From assembly GCA_036874045.1 (NCBI GenBank), contig CM072346.1, positions 12,996,001 to 13,060,000 of the forward strand: a stretch of DNA of 64,000 nucleotides, read 5' to 3'. A program made the translations under genes and the position numbers. The notes beneath the pieces are model-generated. The model searched no databases and had not been told where the DNA came from. It worked only from the letters and a program-made list of their open reading frames with translations. Positions 32,248-42,938 of the stretch are shown here, piece by piece. The stretch is from Cymodocea nodosa. Lineage: Eukaryota; Streptophyta; Magnoliopsida; Alismatales; Cymodoceaceae. The stretch's first letter is position 1. Each line of letters begins with the position of its first letter.

Positions 32248-33015
32248 TCACTTGAGATTGCAGCTACGAGGGGCGGAGGTCTGTCGAACCGGTCTGTCCT
32301 CTATTCCCAACACGGTCTGGTGTGAACCGGAAATCCACACTGCTGAACCGGGTCGGGTCTCTTCGTCCTCTTCGAGGTCCCGCCCGCTATCTGACGAAGT
32401 CAACGACGAGGTGGAGTACGAGGAAAAGGAAGAGGAGGTGCAGGAGGAGTAGGAGGAAGAAGAAGTAGTAGGCTCCGGACAAGCCCTCTTCGCCGGCCTG
32501 TTCCTCGTCACTGGAGTGATCTGAATGGCATCGTGGGACCCAATTCGGAGGGGGAAGTTGAGTATAGCCCTCGATCCTCGCATCCGGAAAGCAGCCTTGT
32601 CATAGGCAATCGCCGCCTCCTCCGCAGTCTCGAACGTCCCAAGCCAGACTCTGGCCCCTTTTTTGGCCGGATCCCTTATCTCAGCCGCGAACTTCCCCCA
32701 CGGCCGTTGCCTCACCCCTCTGTAGTGTCTCCCCTTCTTCTCCTCCACCTCCACCAGATCCCTCGGCTCCGTCTTCACGGGAACGCTCGCCACCGGCGGC
32801 CCAGCCGGTTGACGGCCCACGCCATCGAAGAGCGAAGGGACCCATCCAGCGCTGACGGCATCCCGGAGAGTACCGTACACCAGCATGTCCTCCGAGTCGT
32901 CGACCTTGAGAGGCAGCTCCCCCCAGGTGTTGGACAGCAAGGCGTCGTCGGAGGACAAGTCCGGCAAGTGGAGCCTTTCCAGTACAGCGGGGTCGTACCC
33001 CATCGGCGTGGCCAT
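32248..33015 (-). CDS. ERF: AP2/ERF transcription factor, group IX (B-3 ERF)
   Basis: An intronless frame of 255 codons from ATG 33015. It encodes a nuclear DNA-binding protein expected to bind GCC-box promoters; group IX members act in ethylene, jasmonate, defence and stress responses. The single AP2 domain spans about residues 97-157: [19 protein letters not shown], then [20 protein letters not shown] and [11 protein letters not shown]. The Ala/Asp pair that marks ERF rather than DREB type is present ([17 protein letters not shown]). Residues 1-80 hold acidic blocks ([15 protein letters not shown]) that could activate; a Ser-rich run (about 184-215) and acidic DLEEDEE follow the domain. The frame extends upstream to 33099, but that ATG lies above the TATA box, so 33015 (MATPMGYD) is the better start. 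The exact member cannot be named. Confidence 0.92.
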   Translation of the reverse strand: MATPMGYDPAVLERLHLPDLSSDDALLSNTWGELPLKVDDSEDMLVYGTLRDAVSAGWVPSLFDGVGRQPAGPPVASVPVKTEPRDLVEVEEKKGRHYRGVRQRPWGKFAAEIRDPAKKGARVWLGTFETAEEAAIAYDKAAFRMRGSRAILNFPLRIGSHDAIQITPVTRNRPAKRACPEPTTSSSSYSSCTSSSFSSYSTSSLTSSDSGRDLEEDEETRPGSAVWISGSHQTVLGIEDRPVRQTSAPRSCNLK

Positions 33016-33068
33016 GGACTGGACGAAGAGGATAAGGATCGAGGTGAAGAGACTCCAGACGAGGGGGG

Positions 33069-33080
33069 GTTTTATAAATA
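33069..33080 (-). promoter_or_regulatory. TATA box of the ERF gene
   Basis: The minus strand reads TATTTATAAAA here, about 55 bp above the chosen ATG. This places transcription start near 33040 and leaves a very short 5' leader. Confidence 0.65.
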
Positions 33081-33096
33081 GAAGGGACCCCAAGGT

Positions 33097-33267
33097 CACG
33101 TGCGGAGTCGATGGTAATTTTACCTTATTTTATTCGACAAGACGAATACAATTCAAAAGCGCAGAATTTTTCGCGAGCTTTCCGTGTAATTTCGCAGGTG
33201 TTAGCACGTGATGGAAATGCGTGAAACGAGAACTGGACTCTGCAGCACACGTCATTACGACCACGTG
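33097..33267. promoter_or_regulatory. Three CACGTG G-boxes upstream of the ERF gene
   Basis: CACGTG occurs at 33097-33102, 33205-33210 and 33262-33267, with further ACGT cores (CACACGTCAT at about 33247). G-boxes bind bHLH (MYC/PIF) and bZIP factors, so jasmonate, ABA or light input is plausible. This is inference from motifs alone. Confidence 0.6.
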
Positions 33268-34169
33268 ATGATTTTTTTACGATCGAGTTCATTGCGAATG
33301 TCCTTATTATTAGTTAATTAAATTATTCATATAAAACTATCAAAATATTCCATTTTAATAAACATCTCTTTTTATAAATATTTATTTTGGATGTAATTTT
33401 TTTCATTGATGGATTTTAAATTAATATAAATCATAAAATAAACATCTATAACATTTTTAATTATGAATGTCCCTAAGGTTATTGTTGCCTTTCCTTGTGA
33501 TGAAATGGATCATAAAATACGAACAACACGTATACTTCCATCCGTGATTGAATAAGAATTTCTTTAAGGTCTGGATGATGAAATTTTCTTTCTGTGTATA
33601 ATTATATCTAAAGAGAGTCATTCGTACATCATTTGTTTAGAGGAGAAGAGTGGCTTTAGATTTTAACACTTATGTCCATCCATATATAGTTGATACTTTA
33701 GAAGAAATTTGATATTTATCTTATTGTTTAATATAATTATGAAGTGATCAGTTCCCATCTGGCTTGAGTAACCAAAGCTTCCCAATCTAGATGTATTACA
33801 TAATAATTCAACTGAAAACAAGATCAAAGGATGTACGTTCTCCTTAGCACTGAAAAAAAACAAGGATCACTTCCAATAATTTCACAACTAAAAATCCTTA
33901 TCAGCACCGTAATATATAATATATATATAATCCTTAGAAAGATATAATATATATGTATATATATGATAAATCTTTTTATTCATTATCAATTAATTTTAAA
34001 TTAAAATTTTAACAAAGGATCGTAAGGCTTCCAATGCGCCAATCGAAGACGGTTTTCCGGCGTGTCATCCGTCGACAGTCGGTGGGTTCCAGTAAGGGAG
34101 GAGGTTTGGATTTCGGCGTTGGATATTTCGTCGGCAAAGTTGGTTTTTTAAAAAAAAAGAAAAAAGAAG
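33268..34169. other. AT-rich intergenic
   Basis: No gene is recognised. A short GC-richer patch lies at 34020-34140 with no identifiable product. Confidence 0.4.
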
Positions 34170-34631
34170 AAGAAAGTTTAGTCTAAAAGTAATATTTTTA
34201 TTGATTATGTTCATATCTATTTATCATCGTTGCATTTATTATTACAAGACGTTATTGTCATTGCACGTTATCTTAATTAATGTCAAACATGACATGATTA
34301 CGTTATTTCATTTTCAGCATATTAGTGCTAAGAAATGCATATGCTGATTATGAGATTAGCATTATTTAAGCATGTCTTATATATTGCACTTATATGAGAG
34401 ATTTATTGCATTTGTGTAAATGTCCAAACTATCGGGAAGACTTTATTACCGTTATGCATGTGACTATTTAATGGTGAGGAATGTATAAATAGAGATTATT
34501 TATTATTAGTTGACATGAGATATGTAATTATAATTTATATATGAATAGATAATTATTGTATGATTACGTTTTAAATTTGATTATAAAGGATTAATGTGAC
34601 GTCATAAAAAATAAAAATAAAAACATGTTGA

Positions 34632-34704
34632 GGCGGTGAAACATCCACCGCCGCACTTATATATTTAACTATTATATAACTACGACGGTGAATTATTTTC
34701 ACCG
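34632..34704. other. Two GC hairpins in AT-rich DNA
   Basis: GGCGGTG (34632-34638) pairs with CACCGCC (34646-34652). CGGTGAA (34686-34692) pairs with TTCACCG (34698-34704). Both stems share the GGTG core. Confidence 0.7.
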
Positions 34705-35149
34705 CCGAACGTGAAAGAGAGTGAGAGAGAAGGGGAAGAATAAGAAGAAGAAAAAGAAAATAAGGAATATTATTGTGTTTTTGTAATTTTTTTTTTTAGG
34801 TAAGTTTTTCTTTTTTTAGTCTAAATATAGTCTTATTTGAGACTTATGCATGATATTATAACTTTATTTTTTACATGCATAATATATTATTATATTTTAA
34901 ATTGATAATAGAATGACGTATTAGGTTTTAGCTTACGTGTTGATATTGTTATACTTGAATGATATTCTAAAAGAACGTGAGTAAAATAGAAAAAGTTAGT
35001 TACTTTTTGACTAAGTATATAAAATATTGTGAATAATATTAAAAGAGGAAGTTTATTTATGTGTATTTTCTTCTTTTTTAATATTACGACAATTTTCGTA
35101 CCTTTTTTAAATTATGGTATCATGCACATAATTGAGACTAGTTGCTCCG

Positions 35150-35245
35150 AACCTTATTTCAAGGTTAAAATGACTTTTGGATCCAAAGTGACATTTGAAC
35201 CTTGTTACGAGGTTAAGCGTGACTTCTGGATCCAATCATTGGAGT
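35150..35245. repeat. Imperfect direct repeat of about 50 bp
   Basis: The pattern 'GAACCTT...GAGGTTAA...TGACTT.TGGATCCAA' occurs twice in tandem with several differences. Confidence 0.65.
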
Positions 35246-36339
35246 GAGAGATGACATGCGCAATATGCATTTATGAATTAGTCATTGCATTTCTCTTATT
35301 TTCCATACAAGCATGTTGCCTTCCCATGTTATATTTCTATTATTTATGGACTAGTGGTAGATTTACTTATTAGGCTGTGACTTAGCTCATTATTTAAAAT
35401 TCTTTTTTTTAGGTGATCAAGTGAATTTCTGCGTTAGGCGTGAGTAGGAGAAGATACGTTAGTTAATCATCATTTTGTGGTTTATGATAATACCACGATT
35501 GCCATCTACTAATTAATCAAGCTTGATTTTAAGAAGACAAGCACGCATCAGAAGTAAAATTGTCTGTCGGCATTGACTAATTAATATAATTTGGATCGGT
35601 ACATGAGCGGCGGCTGGCCGCCCAAGTTGGTACACGAGCTTGTTGAAAGCTATGGCTTCAGTTGGTCCGTCCATTACCGATCGAAAGCAAAAATGCTTAA
35701 CTCCACCTGGTACAGAATAATTTCCATTGCAAGTACGTGGATGGATATGCCCTGGTTCAAATCCTCTTCCGTGACACTGTAGTGGACAGGTTTGTCAACA
35801 CTGTTATATAATAATAATAATAATAATAAGTTAAGTTCTTAGATCAGAATCCTCTTTTTTTTCTTTTTAACCAAAGACATTGTATGTGTGGTTGAGAAGG
35901 TATTGGTGTTGCATGTATTTGTTAGCGATCATTGAAAGGTAGACTCCATCTAACTTAAAATGAATTGTTTAAGAGTAGAGGAGTTCTTTTATTGTAAACT
36001 TTCATTTAATTTCTGGTGTAAGATTATTTTAATGCTATCATCTTTCATTCGTGATGTGTTTAGAAGTTTTGCTGCATTTGTTTGAGTTCTTCGGCCAAGT
36101 TATTCTCCAGGGGAGTTGCGCTGTAGCAAAGTTTAATATATGATAGATTCTTTTATTTATCATCAATATCAAAATTTAAATTGGAATTTCAACATGATAT
36201 CAAAATTGATTCACTCTTGAACACCTGTAAATCAAAAGCTACCAAAAGAAAGTTTTACATCAATAGATTATAATAAAGACAAAACTGAAGTTAATTTCTT
36301 TCTTAATCCGCAAGTTACAATTTTTTTAATCCCATCATA

Positions 36340-36364
36340 CATATATATATATATATATATATAT
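36340..36364. repeat. (AT)n microsatellite
   Basis: A perfect run of about 12 AT units. The surrounding 35500-36720 shows no gene. Confidence 0.85.
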
Positions 36365-36723
36365 GTCACATCCGTCCTCTGGTTGGTCATAACGTTTACC
36401 GATTCAAATAATTTATCTGTGGTCGTCGATCATGGGAATTCATGGAAAGATTCAATTAATGTCCAGCACCGACGTGGAACGAGCTCGTACACACAACGAG
36501 ACCACGTTTTTTAATTTTCTTTATTTACGTAAAAAATATCGACAGCAACCAAAAATAAAAATAATAATAATAATAATCTGAAACGTACCGCCAGTTCATT
36601 TCTACGTAAACAGTGAACGACGGGTGCGGTGGTGTTTGCTTGCACGCCACGGACCGGCGTCGGTACCGGTATTCCGAAAGAAACGGAACGGAGCGTGGAC
36701 GTATATCCATCTCGATTGATGAC

Positions 36724-36779
36724 GATGATGATAAAGAAGTCTCGGGGAATGGATGATGATAAAGAAGTCTCGGGGAATG
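36724..36779. repeat. Exact 28-bp tandem duplication
   Basis: The unit starts GATGATGATAAAGAAG and ends GGGGAATG, and is present twice back to back with no mismatch. It sits in a GC-richer patch (36590-36830) that is open on the minus strand but encodes nothing recognised. Confidence 0.9.
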
Positions 36780-36839
36780 GATGATGAGAGAACTCCAACA
36801 TGGCGATGCCAGCGACGTTCGTGTGGAACCCACCTATTT

Positions 36840-39800
36840 TTACGTTGTTATTATTTTTTTATGGTAAAAATTAGTTTTGCATGGAGGTGTCAATCAAGCT
36901 GACGTCAGCGTGGTTCGATTTTCATGATGTTTGGATATTATTTATATCGAACCGTATATCATATACATGTCGAATATAGAAGGAGACGCTTTAATTTCAG
37001 ATTACAGACCACGTTGCATGCATCGTCGATCGAGATGCGGTTGCATGGGCGATCAGGTTTCCCCCTCCTCCCACCATGAGAAGGTAGAGATCGATGGTTG
37101 CCAGACGGTGATCAAATATTATTTGAAGTAATAAACTGTTGTTTTATAATATATGTTTTTAAATTTCTTTTCAAAACTTTAATTTAAGATTTATTTTAAT
37201 ATATTTTTTTATTTTACAATTTTATTCGAAGACCTTGAAGATGGGGTGTAAAACATTGGGGATGCTCAAGTATTACAAGTTCTCTATGGTATGGAAGAAA
37301 TAAATAATACATAACAGAGAAGTTAGCATGAAAAAATCATAACATTTATGCAGGATGCTCAAAATTATGAACTTGTATTTTAACTATATATACTTTTTTT
37401 TGGCAAATTATGATGATAATTGAAATTTCATTATAAGGTTAATGACATTAATATTGTGATATACAAGTTAATTAATTACATTAATATCAGATAGTGTTAA
37501 ATTTTAATTAATTGTGTTAAAGTTGAAGTTAATCATGTTAATATATATATATATGTGTTAAACTTAATATCTAATCATGTTAATATATATACAAGTTAAA
37601 ATTAATATCTACTCTCTCCTTTTTGTTTCACTTTTTTAGACAAATACTCAAATTTCAAATGCTATTATTTTCCTAAACATATATAAATACTTAGATTTCA
37701 AATTCTATTGCTTTTTAAGGAAAATTATTTTTTGTCACATTTCAATTTTTTTGGTCGGAATTTCATTTCTATCATATTTATTTTTGACCAATTTTAAGTG
37801 CACAAGTAGTCTCTTAGTATCCTTCAATATAAATCCATGCATTTTAAAGCACAATGCCTTTTTTTGTTTAAAAAAATAATATCTTCATGCTTCCGTTAAA
37901 AGATTGTGGTGCCCACGGATCAAGCCAAATAATCATAATACTTCAAATTATCTAGGGTAGAGGTAGTGTGTTATCTCGTAATTACAAAATTTGAATTTTG
38001 CAAAACATAGAAAATACATTCGGTTGAACGTGGCAAATACAATCTCTAATGACTTAACTTGAGATGGCAGTGGATGGTTTCGAATGGCCACCAAAAGTAA
38101 ATGATTGGATTGGAACCAACCACACTAAAAGTTGAAGATTCGATCGATCAATCATCTAATTTAATTGTCCCTCACAAGATGGTGTACTTGAGTGGTGAAG
38201 AAATTACTTATAAATCAAAGATTCGAAACGTATACAAAGAATATTACAGCCTTACAAAAGAAACCATGTGATTGTGCAAGTTGATCGGCCAACTAACTAT
38301 GCCTATGATGATCAGCTTATCACAAATGGTTGTTGATCTAAAATCGTAAATTGGAAATAATGTAGAATTAATTTACGTTGAGAATTTTCCGTCTTAGTAC
38401 ACCCCCAAGTAACCGTGCCTGTAGATGCATCGGTGGATGATATGTTCTTGGAACTTGATTAATACTTTTGAAATATCGTGTTGAATGCTGTTAAATTATA
38501 AGAAGAAAAAGGTAAATTAGCACATTTTCTTGTCTACAAGGATAATTCCCTTCCTTTTGACTAAATAACATGGCACATTAATGCTTTTCTTTTTGTGTGC
38601 ATAGAGATCCTATATCTTCATGTTCTCCCATCATTCAAATAATTCCATTTCAATTAAATGGTCATCATCATCGTAATTTGCAAATTATGCCCACGTGCTA
38701 CCTATGGCCAGATTTTTCGTTTCTTTCTAACCCCAAGATAACTTGCTAATGACCATTTGTATATACAGATGCCATTTATAAGTAAAGATTAGTGCCTTTA
38801 AACATCTGTAGGCGATGGATTTGTTATATATTGTTCTTGAATTTGCTATGTATTGATTCTAATTCCAACTAAGAGAGAGAAGTATCTAACATGATTTATG
38901 TTATTGATTTTGAGATGAACTTTAACATGCTTTTGGAGTAAGTTTACACATATCTACCTCTAGATACTTATAAATATATAAATAAACCACAAATGAGAGA
39001 AAATGTTAAAAAAGGTCTAACGTCGATAAAAGTAAGGGTAAAAATAAACCTTAAATATAATGAACTCTTTCACTCGCTATTGATTGGTTTTCAGTTGTAA
39101 CTTAAATATGATATCAGAGTCTAGCCCACATACATTGCTTGTAAGGCATTTATAGGTTAAAAAAGAAGCGCTACAAGTGTGGAAGAGTATTGGACTTCAT
39201 AGTCTTACGTTAGTATTGATGTGGTTAAACTTGAAACTTACAATATCATATTTGCCTTTTTTCATTACTAATTGATTTTGAGAAGAGCTTTAATAATTTA
39301 GACCAATAAACATTTAGATTCCTTCACTACAACCACTACCATAGATTATTGTAGCTATAATAGTTTGTTTGAGGACCATTCATGGATGCAAGCGATGCAT
39401 GGTGGAAAATTTCTTTACACGACTAACATTTTTCTCCTTCTTTCAATCACCTTTCTCCCTTTATATGTAGCTCTCCTTTTTCTCTCTTTAGATGATGAAG
39501 GTGTTGGTGTCCCACTGACTTTTGCACTCACCCTGATGATGAGGAGGGATGGTGGTAGCTAGGGCTAAGTTATTGGTTGTGTAGGTTTATAGTGAAAGTA
39601 GACATATGTGTGATATTATATCCATTGTGTGGTATCAAACTTTGCAACTGTACTTATTAACGTTAGATCCTTTGTGATAATGGGTGTACTGAGACCCAAC
39701 CCCACGTAACACTCATCCCTTGTTTGATGTTGATTGGATGGTAGGGTGAAGGAGAGGTTGCAGCTTACCCTCTTCCCACCCTCATCTAATCGTTTGGTCT

Positions 39801-39845
39801 CATCACTCCTACCATCTGCACATGAGAGGAAGGTTGAGACTCTAC
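36840..39845. other. AT-rich intergenic, nothing recognised
   Basis: No coding exons, RNA genes or definable repeats were seen in this 3-kb stretch. Confidence 0.45.
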
Positions 39846-39887
39846 GAAGAAGAAGAAGAAGAAGAAGAAGAAGAAGAAGAAGAAGAG
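39846..39887. repeat. (GAA)n microsatellite
   Basis: A nearly perfect AAG/GAA trinucleotide run. It produces an artificial Arg-rich peptide on the plus strand. Confidence 0.95.
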
Positions 39888-40190
39888 AGATGAGGTTTGA
39901 ACGCTTGATGCCTCTGTTTGATTTGAAGGAGAAGGGAAGAACAATGGACGCACGAAGAATGCGGCAAAGCGGACGAATCCACCTTCGTCAATAGAATCGA
40001 CGGTGAGGTGGGGGCCCGTTAGATCTTGAGAGAACTCGTTCAACCAACGAATTCATTAAGCGTGATCTCGAGAAGGACGATTCGTTTAAACAAAATGAAA
40101 ACTACGAACAAAGGGGAATTTGAAGTCCTCTTTGTTCCTTGACTTTAGAAGAAGAAATGGGTCCCTGACTTCAAATGAAAATTCACAAGT

Positions 40191-40229
40191 CTTCTTCTTC
40201 TTCTTCTTCTTCTTTCTTTTTCTTCTTCT
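40191..40229. repeat. (CTT)n microsatellite
   Basis: A CTT-rich run with one interruption, in opposite sense to the GAA run 300 bp to its left. Confidence 0.9.
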
Positions 40230-40319
40230 GTTGCCAAAAGGACACAGTTTTCCAACCCTACAAGCATTTGTACTTACACATGTCAAGGGGCCAATCCACC
40301 CTGGTCTGACTCGTAATGA

Positions 40320-40985
40320 TCAGGCCTATGCAAGCTAGGCCTGGCCTGCAGCTAGAAAATTTTTCAATCTTGTGCCTAACCTGAATTTTAAATTAAATAA
40401 CTACACAAATATTAGATATTTTTAAATATACTAATAAATGCATGTAGATTGACTAGCATTTCTAAATTCTAATTGCTCATTATCAAGAAGAGAAAGACAT
40501 TCAAACACAAACTCGTAAAGTTAAAATAAATTATTTTATTTATAAAATGAAATTAAAATTACACAATTTACATTGCAAGTTGTAATGATATAATTATTAC
40601 ATTAGATATTTTTACATTTAATTTACATTCAAATATTCAGTTTTCTAAATTCATCTATGAAATCATATTATTCTTATTGTTCATGTACTTGAGCAAGTCT
40701 TTGACATGCATTAAAACCTCTAAAATGTTATTTTTTAACTAGACTCTTCTATCTTCTAATATATTTTCATTAATACTAAAAGTTTATCTATATGTTATAG
40801 AAGAAGCTAAAATTGTTAATAAATTTTTAGTCATTAAAGATAAAATAGGAAATACATTTTTTAGGTTTTCTACCATTCAATTACATTAAATCCATGAAAT
40901 TAGGATTTTCTCCTATTAAATAAGAATGATCAGTATTATTAAAATTAATTAATTCTTGCCTAGTTGTTGAGGTAGGAGTTTTATT
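40320..40985 (-). mobile_element. hAT-type transposase relic (C-terminal dimerisation region)
   Basis: The minus strand from about 40985 reads degraded hAT C-terminal sequence: FNVIEW at 40890-40873, then ILASSITY.TFSINENI near 40790 and ILEVLMHVKDLL at 40726-40690. These correspond to the WW-type motif, the A-S-x-x-A-FS block and the terminal LxC/LxxLW-like helix of Ac-type transposases. GGCC-rich sequence at 40320-40356 (AGGCCTGGCC) resembles hAT subterminal repeats. Several stops are present. No further domain was recovered between 40986 and 42760. Confidence 0.6.
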
Positions 40986-42938
40986 ATAATTTTCAATAAA
41001 TATACTCAAATCATATGATGATGATAGTTTTGTTAAATAAGATGAATATTATTGTATTTATTGTCATCCATACCTTATAGCATATGAATTAAATATGTTA
41101 TTTAAATTTTCTTCTACATTTTCAATAGTTACATTAAGTTTTATATTTAAATATTTTTGTATCATAATTAATATTTTCCAATAACTCTTAATTTAGCTGT
41201 AGGATCTAAATAAATAGTTAATATATATAAAAGAAGTATATCATTCTAATACTTTAATGTATTTTTAGTCATTAATGTATTTGTAATTAATGTATTTGTA
41301 CTTTAGTTCTTTCCTTTCAAATATTAGATGTACAAGTTATTAAAGTATTTGTAATTAATGACTTAGATGGACATTTCACGAGAAAAAATGTTGTTAGAGC
41401 TAGTAGTAGAATTTTTTCCCTTTTATATATATAAAGAGAAACCTGTTGACAAATTTAGAGACGAAAAAAAACAGTGGATGAACTTTAAAATTTGTATCAT
41501 TCATTAATTGCTTTGAAAATTTTAAATTTGATTAAAATTATTTGATTAAGAAATTAAGGAAATATTTACGTATTGATTGGTCCTTACATTTGACTCCTCT
41601 TAAGAATGATTCTTATCTTACAACAAGTCGACTTTGCTGGCATAAGGTGTAAATCTTTTTACTTAATTGTCACCCCCACACCAACTCCCTAGATTATATA
41701 TATTTTCTATCACTCTTTGTGGATTTGACTTAACAAATTGATCATGTCAATCTTTTCAATTATTTAATGTTCATGACAAATTGATTCGCTTACGTCTACA
41801 CCAAAACATATATTATTTAAAGAATTACACAAGTATTGACTTAATTACAATAAGTCAGTGTTGAGATTGTCAGCTAGCCTTTAATTGGAGATTGTTGAGA
41901 GTTGAGAATGTCATGATGCATTTTTTTTCAAGTTTAGTCCATTGTTAATTTGATAGCACAAGATTTGATTGAAATTGCCATCTTAGAAAAGGACGTCACT
42001 GCAATTTTTAGCATGAAGGTACATGCATACGTTCTTGAAAATCAACTAGATCCATTACTAAAGAAAACATATATAATCCATGCTTTTCATGTCCATATGT
42101 TTTATACATGACATGCTCTATGCATGATTCAATTGATAAAATATAATCCACCATTATGCAACAATTTATAATCCATTTAAGTAAATTATAAATGGATATT
42201 TTGACATATATTAGTTGAACATTTATCACTAACATGCATTGAAAAATAAACTAAATTTTTAAAGAGTGCAAAGAGTGCAACATAGATACGATGAGTTTAT
42301 GCATCATCCTTAGTTTGCATCTCGCCACCTTGATTTAAATTAGGGATAAGTCTAGGAATGGTAAGACGTGCATTACATGATTTGCATCCTTGGCCTAAGT
42401 CAAGGTAGTATTATAACTAATTAACCCATGCATCAATTAAACATCATGCCTCATGTTACATTGAGGTCATGTGCTTTAAATTATATTGAAATCCATGCAT
42501 TCACATGTCATACATCATGTTATGCATTTTTGGTTTCATCTTTAGCTTGACTAGTAATTTTAGACTCATTTAAGGCTCATTGTCATTTTACCGCTCAAGT
42601 TGAGGAATGTTACGTAACTTTCCAATAGACTCCTAGATTTCATTTCTTCCTAGGCTTAAAGGCTCATTTCATGTTAGGCTCAAAGGCTAAACTACTCATC
42701 TATTCTTATTTAACACTTAGTTGTACTTATGTATCAATTAACACCTATTAGTTTATTTGAGAGGCTAACTTAGGTCAGATGTGTGCGATACCTAACACCT
42801 TCCACACACGTTCTTAGAAAAGTTATTTGAATTCTTTAGTTAAGCCAAATCAACACTATCCATAGGAAATAAAAATCACTTTTACGTACATTCATATGTA
42901 TTTCTTAGGTTTTCCTAATTTCTCTTTGATAAACCAGG

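Larger units (their letters stand above)
34170..35500 (+). repeat. Possible solo LTR of a Ty3/gypsy element
   Basis: A TATAAATAGAGA motif near 34484, GC hairpins, a GA-rich leader at 34712-34760, a direct repeat at 35150-35240 and the phrase AGGTGATCAAGTG near 35411 resemble the internal layout of long plant gypsy LTRs. No TG...CA ends, primer site or second copy could be fixed, so the call is tentative. Confidence 0.3.

Noticed and set aside
32533-33081. 182-codon plus-strand frame over the ERF gene
   Set aside because: It is antisense to the AP2 domain and follows from GC-rich codon bias; no domain is visible.
33016-33099. Longer N-terminus for the ERF protein (28 extra residues)
   Set aside because: The upstream ATG lies above the TATA box, and the added peptide is unlike ERF N-termini.
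39734-39994. Arg-rich plus-strand frame resembling a nuclear protein
   Set aside because: The Arg run is the GAA/AGA microsatellite in an arbitrary frame.
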